From Planctomycetales bacterium 71-10 (lineage in GTDB: Bacteria; Planctomycetota; Planctomycetia; Isosphaerales; Isosphaeraceae), in NCBI GenBank assembly GCA_001898385.1, contig MKTT01000074.1:1-64000 (forward strand): DNA of 64,000 nt. The letters run 5' to 3'. Of the stretch, positions 25,703 to 35,520 are shown piece by piece. The notes under the pieces are model-generated. The model saw nothing but the letters and a program-made list of their open reading frames with translations. It ran no database searches and was not told the origin of the DNA. The position numbers and the translations under genes were made by a program. The stretch's first letter is position 1. Every line of letters begins with the position of its first letter.

Positions 25703-26617
25703 TCACTCCACGCCGGGGAGCGGCGGCAGGCCCAGGTGCTTGCGGAGGAAGGCGATCGACCGGATCACCGACCGCTCCCACGCCTTGGGGTCGCCCGTGC
25801 CGCCGCCGTGGCCGCCGTCCTGGATGGTGAACAGCTCGGCCTCGACGCCCGCCTTCTTGCACGCCTCCTCGAAGGCCGTCGCCTGGTCGTAGGGGACCAG
25901 CTCGTCCTTCGTGCCGTGGATCAGCAGGACGGGGGCGTCTCCGGCATTCAGGTGGAACAGCGGGCTGGCCTTCTCCTGGGCCGCGCGGTCGGCCTTGCGG
26001 TCCTGGCCGAGCATGTCTTCCACCATGTAGCGCGAGGCGTCCGGGTAGCGCTTCGTCAGGTCGACCGGCCCGGCGACCGAGACGGCCGCCTTGACGGCGC
26101 TGGAGGTCTTGGCGTCCTTCGGGTCCTCGTCGCCCGTGGTGGCGAGCAGCAGGGCGAGGTGCGCGCCGGCCGAGCCCCCCATCGTCGCGATGCGGTCGGG
26201 GTCGATCTTCCATTCCTTGGCGTGATCGCGAACGTGGCGCACGGCGTCCTTCACGTCGTCGAGCTGCGCGGGGAAGGTGTGCTTGGGGGCGAAGCGGTAC
26301 TGCACCGTGACCGCCGCGCAACCCTGCTGCGCCACGCTGAAGACGCCTTCGCGGAACATGGACCTGTCGCCGGCCCGCCAGCCGCCGCCGTGGATGAAGA
26401 CGACCACGGGGAACGGCCCGTCCCCCTCCTTCGGCCGGGCGAAGTCCATGTGCAGGGTCTCGCCGTCGACCGTCTTGTAAGGGACGTCCTTCTCGTACAC
26501 GATCGAGTCCGGCGGCTTCGGCTCCTGCCGGGCCAGGACGACCGCCACTCCCAGGAACATCGCCGCCGTCAGGCCCGCCCACTTGATCCAGGTCTTCACG
26601 AATCGCTCCGCGTGCAT
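25703..26617 (-). CDS. Alpha/beta hydrolase (BD-FAE/carboxylesterase-like), exported
   Basis: A 304-residue serine hydrolase. Residues 12-29 are a hydrophobic signal or anchor. The oxyanion-hole motif H-G-G-G-W is at 76-80 and the nucleophile motif G-G-S-A-G at 147-151 (Ser149), with Asp in L-I-H-G-T-K-D-E-L-V-P and catalytic His in D-G-G-H-G-G-G. HGGGW plus GxSxG is typical of the esterase/lipase group that includes feruloyl- and acetyl-xylan-type esterases. With the nearby glycosidases, it might deacylate polysaccharide, but that is inference. It diverges from the VanX-like gene at 26736. Confidence 0.85.
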   Translation of the reverse strand: MHAERFVKTWIKWAGLTAAMFLGVAVVLARQEPKPPDSIVYEKDVPYKTVDGETLHMDFARPKEGDGPFPVVVFIHGGGWRAGDRSMFREGVFSVAQQGCAAVTVQYRFAPKHTFPAQLDDVKDAVRHVRDHAKEWKIDPDRIATMGGSAGAHLALLLATTGDEDPKDAKTSSAVKAAVSVAGPVDLTKRYPDASRYMVEDMLGQDRKADRAAQEKASPLFHLNAGDAPVLLIHGTKDELVPYDQATAFEEACKKAGVEAELFTIQDGGHGGGTGDPKAWERSVIRSIAFLRKHLGLPPLPGVE

Positions 26618-26661
26618 GGTTCCAGCCGACCCGGGAGACTACCCGCGACGCCCGCCGAGGG

Positions 26662-26689
26662 TTTCAACGGCCCGACGCGATGATACCAT
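26662..26689 (+). promoter_or_regulatory. Possible promoter of the VanX-like/beta-helix operon
   Basis: TTTCAA (26662-26667), a 16-bp spacer, then TACCAT (26684-26689). Both boxes are imperfect. A start near 26696 leaves a 40-base leader to the ATG at 26736. Confidence 0.4.
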
Positions 26690-26735
26690 CGGGGGCGCGA
26701 CCGCACGCCCGATTCCCGCCCGACCGGAGACGACC

Positions 26736-27851
26736 ATGAATCGCCGTCACCTCCCCGCGATCGCCCTGACGGCCGTCGGCCTCCTCGCCGCCCCCGCGCG
26801 GGGCCAGGACGCGATCGTCGACCGTCCCGGGGCTTACCCGCTCGGCCGATCGAGGCTCGTCGTCGACGTCGGCGGGGATCTCGCCTCCCTGTACGTCCGC
26901 GAGGGCGACGGGAGCCGGTCGCTGGAGTTCGACCTCGGCCCGCCGCGATCGCCGTGGTTCGCCCTCAGCTCGCCGGCCGGCGAGGTCTGGGCCCACGGCG
27001 GCGTCGGGACGTTCGGCTGGCGTCGCGAGGCCGACGGCCTCTATCGCGCCATCGAGTTCACCGACGCCGACGGCCGCCTCACGCGCCAGCTCCCGGCCGC
27101 CTTCTTCGACCGCCTGCCGCCGAGCGTGAAAGAGCCATGGGCCGAGGCCCAGGCGTCGGCGCCGCCCGCGACCGCCCCGTCCCGCCCGTTCCGCATCACG
27201 CCGACCCGCCCCATCGACGAGATCCGCGCCGAGGCCCTGAAGGCGACGCCCCCCCGAGAAGCGGGCGAGTTCCTCAAACCCGACCTCGTCGACCTGGCGA
27301 CGCTCGACCCGCGGATCAAGCTCGACGTCCGCTACGCCACCGGCGACGACTTCCTGGGCGTCCCCGTCTACACGTCGGCCCGTGCGTTCCTCCAGCGACC
27401 GGCGGCCGAAGCGCTGAAGCGAGCTCAGGAGAAGCTGGGCGAGAAGGGCCTCGGCCTGCTGATCCACGACGGCTATCGGCCCTGGTACGTGACCAAAATC
27501 TTCCGCGAGGCCACCCCGCCGAAGTACCACGACTTCGTCGCCGACCCGGCGAAGGGCTCGCGCCACAACCGCGGCTGCGCCGTCGACCTCGCGCTCTACC
27601 ACCTGGATTCCGGCAAGCCCGTCGACATGCCCACCGGCTACGACGAATTCTCCCGCTGCGCCTTCGCCGACTACCCCGGCGTCACCCGCACCCAGGCCGC
27701 GAATCGCGCGGCGCTCCGCGGGGCGCTGGAGGCCGAGGGCTTCCTGCATCTCCCGGAGGAGTGGTGGCACTTCGACTACAAGGACTGGAAGCAGTACCCG
27801 ATCCAGAACGTCCGCTTCGAAGACCTCTCCCCGAACGAGCCCCGCCCATGA
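26736..27851 (+). CDS. ddpX: D-Ala-D-Ala dipeptidase-like (VanX/DdpX, M15) protein with N-terminal extension
   Basis: A 371-residue zinc peptidase. The signal peptide ends near residue 23 (PARG). The C-terminal M15D domain (about 185-371) has Asp198 and Arg199 near V-R-Y, SRHNRGCAVD (275-284; zinc His277, Asp284) and EWWHFDY, in which Glu342 is the base and His345 a zinc ligand. VanX is ~200 residues, so residues 24-180 are an extra domain rich in beta and Pro/Ala, unlike VanX. It would hydrolyse D-Ala-D-Ala or L,D/D,D peptides in the envelope. Its stop overlaps the next gene's ATG (ATGA), so the two are translationally coupled. Confidence 0.82.
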   Translation: MNRRHLPAIALTAVGLLAAPARGQDAIVDRPGAYPLGRSRLVVDVGGDLASLYVREGDGSRSLEFDLGPPRSPWFALSSPAGEVWAHGGVGTFGWRREADGLYRAIEFTDADGRLTRQLPAAFFDRLPPSVKEPWAEAQASAPPATAPSRPFRITPTRPIDEIRAEALKATPPREAGEFLKPDLVDLATLDPRIKLDVRYATGDDFLGVPVYTSARAFLQRPAAEALKRAQEKLGEKGLGLLIHDGYRPWYVTKIFREATPPKYHDFVADPAKGSRHNRGCAVDLALYHLDSGKPVDMPTGYDEFSRCAFADYPGVTRTQAANRAALRGALEAEGFLHLPEEWWHFDYKDWKQYPIQNVRFEDLSPNEPRP

Positions 27852-29188
27852 ACCGACTCGCCCTCGGCTTCGGCCTCCTAACCCTGTCGACCGCCACCCT
27901 CGCCGACGAGCGCCCCTCGCTCCAGGAGTTGCTGGACCTCAAACCCGGCACGGTCGTCGAGGTCCCGCCCGGGATCCACGAAATCCACGACACCTTGCGC
28001 ATCACCAGACCCGGCGGCGGCCTCTCCGGCACGGGGACGATCGTCCAGGCCGACCCGACGAAGCCCATCGTCCGCATCGACCACGCCGACGGCGCGGTCC
28101 TCCGCGGCCTCACGTTGACCCGGCCCGAAGGCCGGCGCGAGACCGACCAGGAGGCCGTCCTCGTCACCGACTCGCGCGACGTAACCCTGGCCGACCTCCG
28201 CGTGATCGACAACCAGACGCGGGGCGTGGCGGTCGCGATGCGCAACTCCGACGGCGGCCGGATCGTCGATTGCCTGGTGCATAACTATCAATGCGTCAGC
28301 GTGGACGACCGCACGAACAACGCGCTGTACGGCTACGCCTTCCGCTGCATCAGCGGCACCGGCATCCAGGTCAACGAGTGCCGCGGGGCGCTCATCCGGG
28401 GGAACACCGTCCGCGAGGACCGCCTGATCCCCACGCCCGAGGTCCAGCGCGAGCACCAGCTCGGCCGCTACACGAAGAAGCTCGCCGAGCGCGGCAAGCT
28501 CGCCAACCCGCGCGACTGGGACCGCGACGAGACCGACAACTGGATGCAGGGGAACGCCGTCCACGTCGCCGCGCCCGAGGCCACCGACGCCATCCGAGTC
28601 ATCGGCAACCTCGTCGAGCGGGCGGGGCAGGGGTTCGACATCCACGCCGACCACGTCATCCTGGCCGACAACATCGTCGACGACGCGCTGATCGGCATGA
28701 AGGCGATGCACGGCTCGAAGCACGTCATCGTCACGGGCAACCAGTTCAAGAAGACCACGCTCTGGGCGATGGGCTTCATGCCCGGCGCGGCCTCGCACGC
28801 CGCGCTCGCCGCCGAGGGCGACCGCCCCGCCCGCCCGGCGAACGTGGACGGGGGCTCGATCATGGCGAACAACGTCATCAGCGACTTCGGCATGGGCCTG
28901 ACGAACTGGATCTGGGGCGAGGACAACCTCGGCTTCCCGATCCGCTTCGACCGCGGCCAGGTGGACGACAACCCGCCCCTCTCCGACGTGATCGTCACCG
29001 GCAACGTCGTCTACGACACCGGCCGCGACAAGGTGTTGCGCGACGGCAAGCCCGAGGTCGTCGGCCCCCGCTACCGCCTCGCCGTCCGCGTCGAGGGGGG
29101 CCCCACCGCGCCCGACGGCCTGCACTTCTCCAACAACATCCTCCACCCGGGGACCGAGGGGGTGTCGAACGTGGAGTTGAAGCCGTGA
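27848..29188 (+). CDS. Secreted right-handed parallel beta-helix protein
   Basis: A 446-residue protein with a signal peptide ([19 protein letters not shown]). The body has about ten repeated short turns with the form V-x-N-x-V or I-x-G-N-x-V (for example I-R-G-N-T-V and V-I-V-T-G-N-Q-F), characteristic of pectate-lyase-like beta-helices. The opening [17 protein letters not shown] is the N-cap stretch common in such planctomycete proteins. It starts inside the VanX-like stop codon (4-base overlap). A polysaccharide lyase, glycosidase or adhesin role is open; catalytic residues cannot be assigned. Confidence 0.8.
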   Translation: MNRLALGFGLLTLSTATLADERPSLQELLDLKPGTVVEVPPGIHEIHDTLRITRPGGGLSGTGTIVQADPTKPIVRIDHADGAVLRGLTLTRPEGRRETDQEAVLVTDSRDVTLADLRVIDNQTRGVAVAMRNSDGGRIVDCLVHNYQCVSVDDRTNNALYGYAFRCISGTGIQVNECRGALIRGNTVREDRLIPTPEVQREHQLGRYTKKLAERGKLANPRDWDRDETDNWMQGNAVHVAAPEATDAIRVIGNLVERAGQGFDIHADHVILADNIVDDALIGMKAMHGSKHVIVTGNQFKKTTLWAMGFMPGAASHAALAAEGDRPARPANVDGGSIMANNVISDFGMGLTNWIWGEDNLGFPIRFDRGQVDDNPPLSDVIVTGNVVYDTGRDKVLRDGKPEVVGPRYRLAVRVEGGPTAPDGLHFSNNILHPGTEGVSNVELKP

Positions 29189-29249
29189 CGGGCGTTCGAT
29201 CCGGGCCCGAGAGGCCGTGCGGCAAGAATCGCGAGCACAAGGGGGGGAA

Positions 29250-29573
29250 GTGAAGTCGTTCGCCTGGTATGGACTGGCCGCCCTCGGGGAGATCGCCGGA
29301 TGCTTCGCCTTCTGGGCCTGGCTTCGGATGGGCAAGAGCCCGTGGTGGATCGCCCCGGGCGTCGTCTCGCTCGTCGTCTTCGCCCTGGCCCTCACCCGCG
29401 TCGACGCGAGCGATGCGGGGAGGGCCTACGCCGCCTACGGGGGCGTCTACATCATCTCGGCCATCGGCTGGCTCTGGCTGGCCGAGGGCGTGCGGCCCGA
29501 TCGCTGGGACCTGCTCGGGGCCGGGATCTGCCTCGGGGGCGCGGCGGTGATCCTCTTCGGGCCGCGCCCGTGA
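29250..29573 (+). CDS. ynfA: YnfA-family (UPF0060) small membrane protein
   Basis: A 107-residue protein with four predicted membrane helices spaced like EmrE-type small multidrug transporters. The segment [10 protein letters not shown] is the YnfA signature, and [10 protein letters not shown] lies in the third helix. Length agrees with E. coli YnfA (108). The start is GTG 29250, after a GGGGGGGA purine run; an earlier GTG at 29217 would add 11 charged residues ahead of helix 1. Function is not well known; a transport role is suggested for the family. Confidence 0.85.
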   Translation: MKSFAWYGLAALGEIAGCFAFWAWLRMGKSPWWIAPGVVSLVVFALALTRVDASDAGRAYAAYGGVYIISAIGWLWLAEGVRPDRWDLLGAGICLGGAAVILFGPRP

Positions 29574-29597
29574 CGGGGCGTCGGCATGGCGCGACGG

Positions 29598-30149
29598 TCA
29601 GAACGGGATCCCGTACGTCCGCGGGGCGTCGCGCCAGAGGGTCATGACCTCGCCGGTGGCGGGGTCGCGGGCGGGGATGGGGAGGCTGCCGATGAGCTTG
29701 ATGGCGGCGCGGAAGTCGGACTCGGAGACCTCCTCGTCGCGGATCAGGTCCCAGTCGCGGCCTTCCGGATATCCGCCGACCATGTGCGAGTCGGGCGAGT
29801 TGTCCAGCCTCGTGTGCGAGGTGCCGGCGGGGAGGACCAGGACGTCGCCGGGCGCCATGGTCACGACCGTCCCCCCCTCGCCGCCCAGGCGCAGGGTGAT
29901 GCTGCCGCGGGCCATGCCCAGGACTTCGTGGCTGGTCGAGTGGTAATGATAGTAATCGTAGACGCCCAGCTCGCGCCAGTTGTTGAGCCAGTCGTGGCGG
30001 CGGAACGTCTCCTCGACGGCGTCGGCCATGTCCTGGCCGGGCGCGGGCCTGATGACGCCGCGGTGCAGCAGCACCGGGAACCGGCTGTTGGGGACGCGGC
30101 CGTTGGGCTTGAAGAAGAACGTTTCCAGGCTCGGGGTCGTCTCGGGCAT
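29598..30149 (-). CDS. Cupin-domain protein (YjlB-like)
   Basis: A 183-residue protein of one cupin barrel. Motif 1 is Y-H-Y-H-S-T-S-H-E-V-L-G (His/His/Glu), and motif 2 is P-A-G-T-S-H. Both metal-binding halves are intact. The N-terminal E-T-F-F-F-K-P-N-G-R-V-P-N-S matches the YjlB subgroup. It could be a metal-dependent enzyme or a sensor; no substrate can be named. It ends 24 bases from ynfA and starts 24 bases before the HisD-family stop on the same strand, so it may be co-transcribed with that dehydrogenase. Confidence 0.8.
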   Translation of the reverse strand: MPETTPSLETFFFKPNGRVPNSRFPVLLHRGVIRPAPGQDMADAVEETFRRHDWLNNWRELGVYDYYHYHSTSHEVLGMARGSITLRLGGEGGTVVTMAPGDVLVLPAGTSHTRLDNSPDSHMVGGYPEGRDWDLIRDEEVSESDFRAAIKLIGSLPIPARDPATGEVMTLWRDAPRTYGIPF

Positions 30150-30173
30150 GGCTCACGGCTCCCGGGGAGAGGT

Positions 30174-31490
30174 TCAGGCGTCGCCGACGACGCCGCCGTA
30201 GGGGACGTCGACGCCGCCGTGGCGCCGGACGCGGATGTTGGCCTGCTCGCCGTGGCCCACGAAGCCTTCCAGGGCGCACAGCCGGGAGCAGTAGCCCCCC
30301 ACCAGCGCCGCGGCCTCATCGGTCAGCACCTTCTGATACGTGCAGGTCTTCAGGAACTTGCCCACCCACAGCCCGCCGGTGTAGCGGGCGGCCTTGCGCG
30401 TGGGGAGCGTGTGGTTCGTGCCGATGACCTTGTCGCCGTAGGCGACGTTCGTCCGCGGGCCGAGGAAGAGCGCGCCGTAGTTGCGCATGTTGGCCAGGAA
30501 GTAGTCCGGGTCGCGGGTCATGACCTGGACGTGCTCGGAGGCGATCCGGTCGGCGATGCGGACCATCTCGGCGTCGTCGGCCGCCACGCAGACGCCGCCG
30601 TGGGCCGCCCACGCCCGGCTCGCCACGGCCGCGGTGGGGAGGACCTTCAGCAGTCGCTCGACCTCCGCGATCGTCGCGCGGGCCAGATCCTCCGACGTCG
30701 TCAGCAGGATCGCGGGCGAGTCCGGCCCGTGCTCGGCCTGGCCCAGCAGGTCGGTGGCGCACAGCTCGGCGTCGACGGTCTCGTCGGCGATCACCAGGGT
30801 CTCGGTCGGCCCGGCGAGCAGGTCGATCCCGACCCGGCCGAACAACTGCCGCTTGGCCTCGGCCACGAAGGCGTTCCCCGGCCCCACCAGCATGTCCACC
30901 GGCGCGATCGAGGCCGTCCCCAGCGCCATCGCCGCCACGGCCTGCACGCCGCCCAGGCAGTAGATCTCGTCCGCCCCCGCCAGGTGCTGCGCCGCGACGA
31001 TCGCCGGGGCCGGCTTGCCGCCGTAAGGGGGGGCGCAGGTGACGATGCGGGGGACCCCCGCGACCTTCGCCGTCACCACCGACATGTGCGCCGAGGCCAG
31101 CAGCGGATACTTGCCCCCCGGCACGTAGCAGCCGGCCGACTGCACCGGGATGTTCTTGTGGCCGAGGACCACGCCGGGGAGCGTCTCGACCTCCACGTCG
31201 CGGAGCGCCGCGCGCTGGTGCTCGGCGAAGTTCCGGACCTGCGCCTGGGCGAACCGGACGTCCTCCAGGTCGCGAGGCCGGAGCCGGGCGACGCACGCCT
31301 CGATCTCGTCGGCGGTCAGCCGATAGTCCTCGCGGTCCCAGCCGTCGAACTTGATCGACAGCTCCCGCACCGCCTCGTCGCCCCGGCGGGCCACGTCGTC
31401 CAGGATGCGCTCGACCGTCTCGCGTACGTTGGCGTCGACCGCGGCCGTCTCGGCCGCATCGGCCCCGCGCTTGATCCAGTTCTCCACCAC
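30174..31490 (-). CDS. Histidinol dehydrogenase-family enzyme (HisD/HpsN-like)
   Basis: A 438-residue NAD-dependent dehydrogenase. Zinc and catalytic residues are present: Q-A-E-H (Gln and His), S-E-H-V-Q-V-M (the Glu-His catalytic pair) and E-G-F-V-G-H near the C-terminus. The glycine-rich segment [13 protein letters not shown] resembles the paralogue group containing sulfopropanediol dehydrogenase (HpsN) more than canonical HisD, and no other his genes are near. Substrate therefore uncertain. The start is one of two adjacent GTG codons (31490 or 31487) after GGAGGG; the second is better spaced. A cupin gene follows. Confidence 0.78.
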   Translation of the reverse strand: MVENWIKRGADAAETAAVDANVRETVERILDDVARRGDEAVRELSIKFDGWDREDYRLTADEIEACVARLRPRDLEDVRFAQAQVRNFAEHQRAALRDVEVETLPGVVLGHKNIPVQSAGCYVPGGKYPLLASAHMSVVTAKVAGVPRIVTCAPPYGGKPAPAIVAAQHLAGADEIYCLGGVQAVAAMALGTASIAPVDMLVGPGNAFVAEAKRQLFGRVGIDLLAGPTETLVIADETVDAELCATDLLGQAEHGPDSPAILLTTSEDLARATIAEVERLLKVLPTAAVASRAWAAHGGVCVAADDAEMVRIADRIASEHVQVMTRDPDYFLANMRNYGALFLGPRTNVAYGDKVIGTNHTLPTRKAARYTGGLWVGKFLKTCTYQKVLTDEAAALVGGYCSRLCALEGFVGHGEQANIRVRRHGGVDVPYGGVVGDA

Positions 31491-31582
31491 ACGACCCTCC
31501 AGACCTTCACGAAGACCAAGACGAGTGGCTGGGATCTTACGAACGCGGGCCGATCGACGCCAGGTCCGACCGCCCCGCGGGT

Positions 31583-33166
31583 TCAGGGGGCGGCGTCGAA
31601 CCAGGCGTCCTTGATCGCGCCGACGAATCGGCCGCGCGGCCCGTCGCCCAGCTTCAACTCCAGGCCGGCGGTCTCCAGGTCGAGGCCCGCGCCGTCGGCC
31701 TCGGCGACCGCGCGGCCGTCGACGAACAGGTGCAGCTTCCCGGCCGTCCGCCGGGCGGCCACGTCGTGCCAGCCGGGGGCCAGCTCGCGGTCGTAGGTCG
31801 CGAGGCCGCCCGCCGACATCGACCAGACCTTGCCCGAGGGGAGCGTCGTCGCGAACAGCCGGCCCTGGTGAGTGGCCATCGCCCAGACGCGCCGGTATCT
31901 CACGTCGGGAGTCTCGTCCAGTTGCTTCAGCGGCGTCCACCGCTCGCCCCCTTCGTAGCGGAAGACCTCGCCCCGGGGGAGCGATCCCGCGTAGAACGAC
32001 CCGTTGTGGACGAGCATGGCCATGACCTCCAGTTCGGCCCCCAGCCGGCCCGCGTCGACCCAACGGTCGTCCGCGCCCAGCCGATAGACCTTCCCCGCGG
32101 GCCAGGTGGAGACGTGCAGGGAGTCCTGATAGGTCGTGAACGAATAATTCTGCGTGATGTCCGCGGCCACCGGCCCCAGGTCTTCCCAGGACTTGCCGTC
32201 GTAGCGATAGACGGAACCGCCGTCGTAGCTGGTGGCGTACAACGCCCCGCCATGCACGCCGAGCGATTGCACGCGCTTGGCCTCGGGGGTGGGGATCGAC
32301 GTCCATTCCCGCCCCCCTTCGTAGCGGAAGAAGCCGGCCGGGGCGTACAGCGACGAGGCGTAGAGCCTGCCGCCGTAATTGACGAGCCCGGCGATCGCCC
32401 CGCACGGGTCCAGGTCGCCGACCAGCTCCCAGCGATCGGAGTCGACCAGCCGATAGACGCGCCCCCCGCGCTCCGGGTTGTCGGACTCGGGCAGGGACGA
32501 CCCGGCGACCTTGTACTTGCCCGTCGCCGCATAGAGCCGGCCGTCCAGCGTGGCCATCGCCGTCACGGCGTTCGAGCCGTCCAGCGGGCCGAGCGGCGTC
32601 CAGCGCCCCGGCCCGTCGTACCGATAGACCCGCCCGACGTGCGGCAGCTTCGGCTCGCACGTCCCGACGTAGAGCCGCCCCTCATGCACGGCGATGGAGA
32701 ACCCCAGCAGCGCGTCGCCCGGGCGGCCTTCATCGCGCCATTCCGGCGTCGTGCCGGCGTCGACGCCGAATTGCAACTGCCGCCAGTTGGGCTGGCTGGT
32801 GGTGCATCCCGCATTGTTGCGCAAGCCGAGCGTGAACCCGTGCCGCGTCTGCGGGTCCCAGAGACTCATCAGGTCGCCCAGGTCCCGCGTGGCCGTCTCG
32901 TCCGACCGGAACGACAACCCGACCGCGAAATCGCCCGCGCCCAGCTTCCGCTCCTGTCGCAAGCCCGCGACCGGCGACGCGGCCGGCGTGAACGCGACCT
33001 CCTCGCCCCCGACCAGCCGCACGGCCCCCGCCGAAGGCCGCGGCGCGGCGACGTCCGGGTCGGCCGCATGGACCCGGGGCGAACCGACGAGGAGGCACGC
33101 CCCCAGCAGCAGGCGGTTCGCGGGCGAGGGGAGGAAGCGATCCTCGATGCGAGACAGGAGCGACAT
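31583..33166 (-). CDS. Secreted beta-propeller/kelch-like and LamG-like protein
   Basis: A 527-residue protein. A signal peptide ends near residue 34 (SPRVHA). The middle (about 125-435) has repeats of the type G-R-L-Y-V-G-T or G-R-L-Y-A-A-T followed by V-Y-R-Y-D-G, about every 45-50 residues, typical of a kelch- or NHL-like beta-propeller. The outer parts resemble concanavalin/LamG strands: near the start [10 protein letters not shown], near the end [11 protein letters not shown]. The start follows GAGAGG; a frame to 33226 adds charged residues before the signal. It diverges from the sulfatase gene at 33362. Role unknown, possibly sugar binding. Confidence 0.7.
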   Translation of the reverse strand: MSLLSRIEDRFLPSPANRLLLGACLLVGSPRVHAADPDVAAPRPSAGAVRLVGGEEVAFTPAASPVAGLRQERKLGAGDFAVGLSFRSDETATRDLGDLMSLWDPQTRHGFTLGLRNNAGCTTSQPNWRQLQFGVDAGTTPEWRDEGRPGDALLGFSIAVHEGRLYVGTCEPKLPHVGRVYRYDGPGRWTPLGPLDGSNAVTAMATLDGRLYAATGKYKVAGSSLPESDNPERGGRVYRLVDSDRWELVGDLDPCGAIAGLVNYGGRLYASSLYAPAGFFRYEGGREWTSIPTPEAKRVQSLGVHGGALYATSYDGGSVYRYDGKSWEDLGPVAADITQNYSFTTYQDSLHVSTWPAGKVYRLGADDRWVDAGRLGAELEVMAMLVHNGSFYAGSLPRGEVFRYEGGERWTPLKQLDETPDVRYRRVWAMATHQGRLFATTLPSGKVWSMSAGGLATYDRELAPGWHDVAARRTAGKLHLFVDGRAVAEADGAGLDLETAGLELKLGDGPRGRFVGAIKDAWFDAAP

Positions 33167-33288
33167 CGTCACCTCTCGTTCGGGCCGGTCTTTCGATGGC
33201 GGGGTTTCGGGCTGCGAAGATCTCAAGGCTTATCACGACCGGGCCGCCTCGGCAATGATTCGGGCCGACCTCCACGCGTCGCTGACGA

Positions 33289-33317
33289 TTGCACGCGGAC
33301 CCGAGACGCGGTACGTT
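33289..33317 (+). promoter_or_regulatory. Sigma70-like promoter of the sulfatase gene
   Basis: TTGCAC (33289-33294), a 17-bp spacer, then TACGTT (33312-33317). The start near 33324 gives a leader of about 38 bases to the ATG at 33362. Confidence 0.5.
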
Positions 33318-33361
33318 CGCCTTGCAGGCCGATCGAGAAACCCGCCGCCGAGACGACGACC

Positions 33362-34852
33362 ATGCTCCGACTCCTCCCGATCCTGCTGTGCATCCCGATG
33401 GCCGCCGCATCGGCCGCGCCGCCGAACGTGGTGGTGATCTACGCGGACGACCTGGGGTACGGCGACGTGAGCTGCTACGGCGCGAAGGCCGGCCTCACGC
33501 CCAACGTCGACCGCCTGGCGCGCGAGGGCCTGAAGTTCACCGACGCCCACGCCACGTCCGCGACTTGCACGCCCTCGCGCTATGCGATCCTCACCGGCGA
33601 ATACCCCTGGCGACGCAAGGGGACCGGCATCCTCCCGGGCGACGCCCCGCTCATCATCGAGCCCGGCCGCGCCACGCTCGCGAGCGTCTTCAAAGACGCC
33701 GGCTATCGCACGGCGGCCGTCGGCAAGTGGCACCTGGGCCTGGGCGACGGCCGGCTCGACTGGAACGGGCCGATCAAGCCCGGGCCGCTGGAGGTCGGCT
33801 TCGACGAGTGCTTCATCATGGCCGCCACCGGCGACCGCGTGCCCTGCGTCTACGTGAAGGACCGCGCGATCGTCGGCCTGGACCCGGCCGACCCGATCGA
33901 GGTCCGCTACGACGCCCCCATCGCGGGCGAGCCCACCGGCAAGGCGAACCCGGAGCTGCTGCGGCTCCATCCCAGCCACGGCCACGACATGGCCATCGTC
34001 GACGGCGTCAGCCGCATCGGCCACATGAAGGGGGGCGCGAAGGCCCGCTGGAAGGACGAGGATATGGCCGACGCCTTCACGCGCGAGGCCGTCGAGTTCA
34101 TCGGCCGCAACAAGGGCCGGCCGTTCTTCCTGTACCTGGCCACTCACGACGTCCACGTCCCGCGGCTGCCCCACCCGAGGTACCTCGGCAAGTCCGGCAT
34201 GGGCCCGCGCGGCGACGCCGTCGTCGAGTTCGACTGGACCGTCGGCGAGGTGCTGAAGGCGCTCGACGAGGCCGGATTGACGAAGGACACGCTCGTCCTG
34301 CTCACCAGCGACAACGGCCCGGTCGTCGACGACGGCTACCGGGACGACGCGGTCGCGAAGCTCGGCGGCCACCGGCCGGCCGGCCCGTGGCGCGGCGGGA
34401 AGTACAGCAAGTTCGAGGGGGGCACGCGCGTCCCGTTCCTCGTCCGCTGGCCCGCCCGGGTGAAGCCCGGGGAGTCGAAGGCGCTCGTGAGCCAGGTCGA
34501 CCTCCTCGCCTCGCTCGCCCCGCTCGTCGGCCCCGCCCGGCCCGTCGCGACGGCCTCGGACTCCCAGGACCACCTCCGCGCCCTGATGGGCGAAGACGCC
34601 GCCGGCCGCGACTCGCTGGTGGAGCAGGGGAACGGCCTGGCGCTGCGCCGAGGCCGTTGGAAGTTCATCCCCGCGTCCGAAGGCCGCAAGGTCGCCCCGG
34701 CCACGAACACCGAGCTGGGCAACGACCGCGCCCCCCAGCTCTACGACCTGGAGGCCGACCCGGGCGAGGCGCGGAACGTCGCCGCGGGCCATCCCGACGT
34801 CGTCGACCGGCTCCGCAAGGAGCTGGCCGACGCCCAGGCGCCCCGGCCTTGA
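33362..34852 (+). CDS. Arylsulfatase-family sulfatase, exported
   Basis: A 496-residue formylglycine-dependent sulfatase. The signal peptide spans residues 1-19. The Y-A-D-D-L-G-Y-G-D metal site (Asp29-Asp30) and the C-T-P-S-R motif at 69-73 are intact; Cys69 would be converted to formylglycine by an anaerobic or FGE-type maturase. G-K-W-H-L-G and S-D-N-G-P are further family motifs. Sulfatases of this group are abundant in planctomycetes and remove sulfate from algal or host glycans. The start follows a clear promoter. No maturase is in the window. Confidence 0.92.
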   Translation: MLRLLPILLCIPMAAASAAPPNVVVIYADDLGYGDVSCYGAKAGLTPNVDRLAREGLKFTDAHATSATCTPSRYAILTGEYPWRRKGTGILPGDAPLIIEPGRATLASVFKDAGYRTAAVGKWHLGLGDGRLDWNGPIKPGPLEVGFDECFIMAATGDRVPCVYVKDRAIVGLDPADPIEVRYDAPIAGEPTGKANPELLRLHPSHGHDMAIVDGVSRIGHMKGGAKARWKDEDMADAFTREAVEFIGRNKGRPFFLYLATHDVHVPRLPHPRYLGKSGMGPRGDAVVEFDWTVGEVLKALDEAGLTKDTLVLLTSDNGPVVDDGYRDDAVAKLGGHRPAGPWRGGKYSKFEGGTRVPFLVRWPARVKPGESKALVSQVDLLASLAPLVGPARPVATASDSQDHLRALMGEDAAGRDSLVEQGNGLALRRGRWKFIPASEGRKVAPATNTELGNDRAPQLYDLEADPGEARNVAAGHPDVVDRLRKELADAQAPRP

Positions 34853-35016
34853 CGACGGGGCCGCCGCGCCCCGATCATGAACCGGCCGCCCCTCGGGGCG
34901 GCGCCCTCCGACATCATCGCCAGGCCGCGACGCCCCCCAGACGGCGGTCCCCCGTCCCGCGTCGAGCCGAGGCCCCGCCCGCCGCGGGGCGCATCGACCC
35001 GAAAGGAACGCAGGAC

Positions 35017-35475
35017 ATGAACGTGCTTCGATCTCTGGCGCTCGTCGGCGTGACCCTGGCCGGCGCCTGGGGCTGCGGCGGGGGCGCGATCGACGACCTC
35101 CCTCGTCGGGCCCTCTCCGGCAAGGTGACGCTCGACGGCAAGCCGATGGAAGGGGGGCTCGTCACGTTCCTCCCCGAAGCCCCCGGCGACCCCGGGAAGA
35201 CGACCACGGCCTCGGCCCAGATCGCCGACGGCTCGTTCACCGTCGCGCCGGAGGTCGGCCTGGTCGCGGGCAAGTACAAGGTCCAGGTCTCGTCCGTGAA
35301 GGCCGCCCCTCGACGCGGCGCGAAGAAGCAGGCCGACGCCCCCGCCGACGATCAATTCGACGTCACCCCCACGAAGGAATCGATCCCCGCCCGCTACAAC
35401 TCCCAGACCACGCTGACCGCCGACGTGACCGACGCCGGCCCCAACGAGTTCACCTTCCCCGTCACGTCGAAGTGA
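35017..35475 (+). CDS. Small lipoprotein with carboxypeptidase-regulatory-like domain
   Basis: A 152-residue protein; signal peptide ends in A-W-G-C with lipid Cys20. The rest is a single beta-sandwich with L-S-G-K-V-T-L-D-G-K-P, G-G-L-V-T-F-L-P and G-K-Y-K-V-Q-V-S, the transthyretin-like/CarboxypepD_reg pattern that planctomycetes carry in many small envelope lipoproteins near DUF1559 genes. The ATG has AGGAAC-CAGGA upstream; the long upstream frame is open by GC bias. It converges with the lipoprotein/DUF1559 pair across a strong hairpin. Probably structural or sugar-binding. Confidence 0.75.
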   Translation: MNVLRSLALVGVTLAGAWGCGGGAIDDLPRRALSGKVTLDGKPMEGGLVTFLPEAPGDPGKTTTASAQIADGSFTVAPEVGLVAGKYKVQVSSVKAAPRRGAKKQADAPADDQFDVTPTKESIPARYNSQTTLTADVTDAGPNEFTFPVTSK

Positions 35476-35482
35476 GCCCTCC

Positions 35483-35513
35483 CGCCCCGTCGCGCCGGCG
35501 GCGCGACGGGGCG
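35483..35513. terminator. Perfect 14-bp stem hairpin between convergent genes
   Basis: CGCCCCGTCGCGCC (35483-35496) pairs perfectly with 35500-35513 over a 3-base loop. It sits between the lipoprotein ending at 35475 and the small lipoprotein ending at 35521. No U-tract. Confidence 0.7.
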
Positions 35514-35520
35514 CGCGCGG

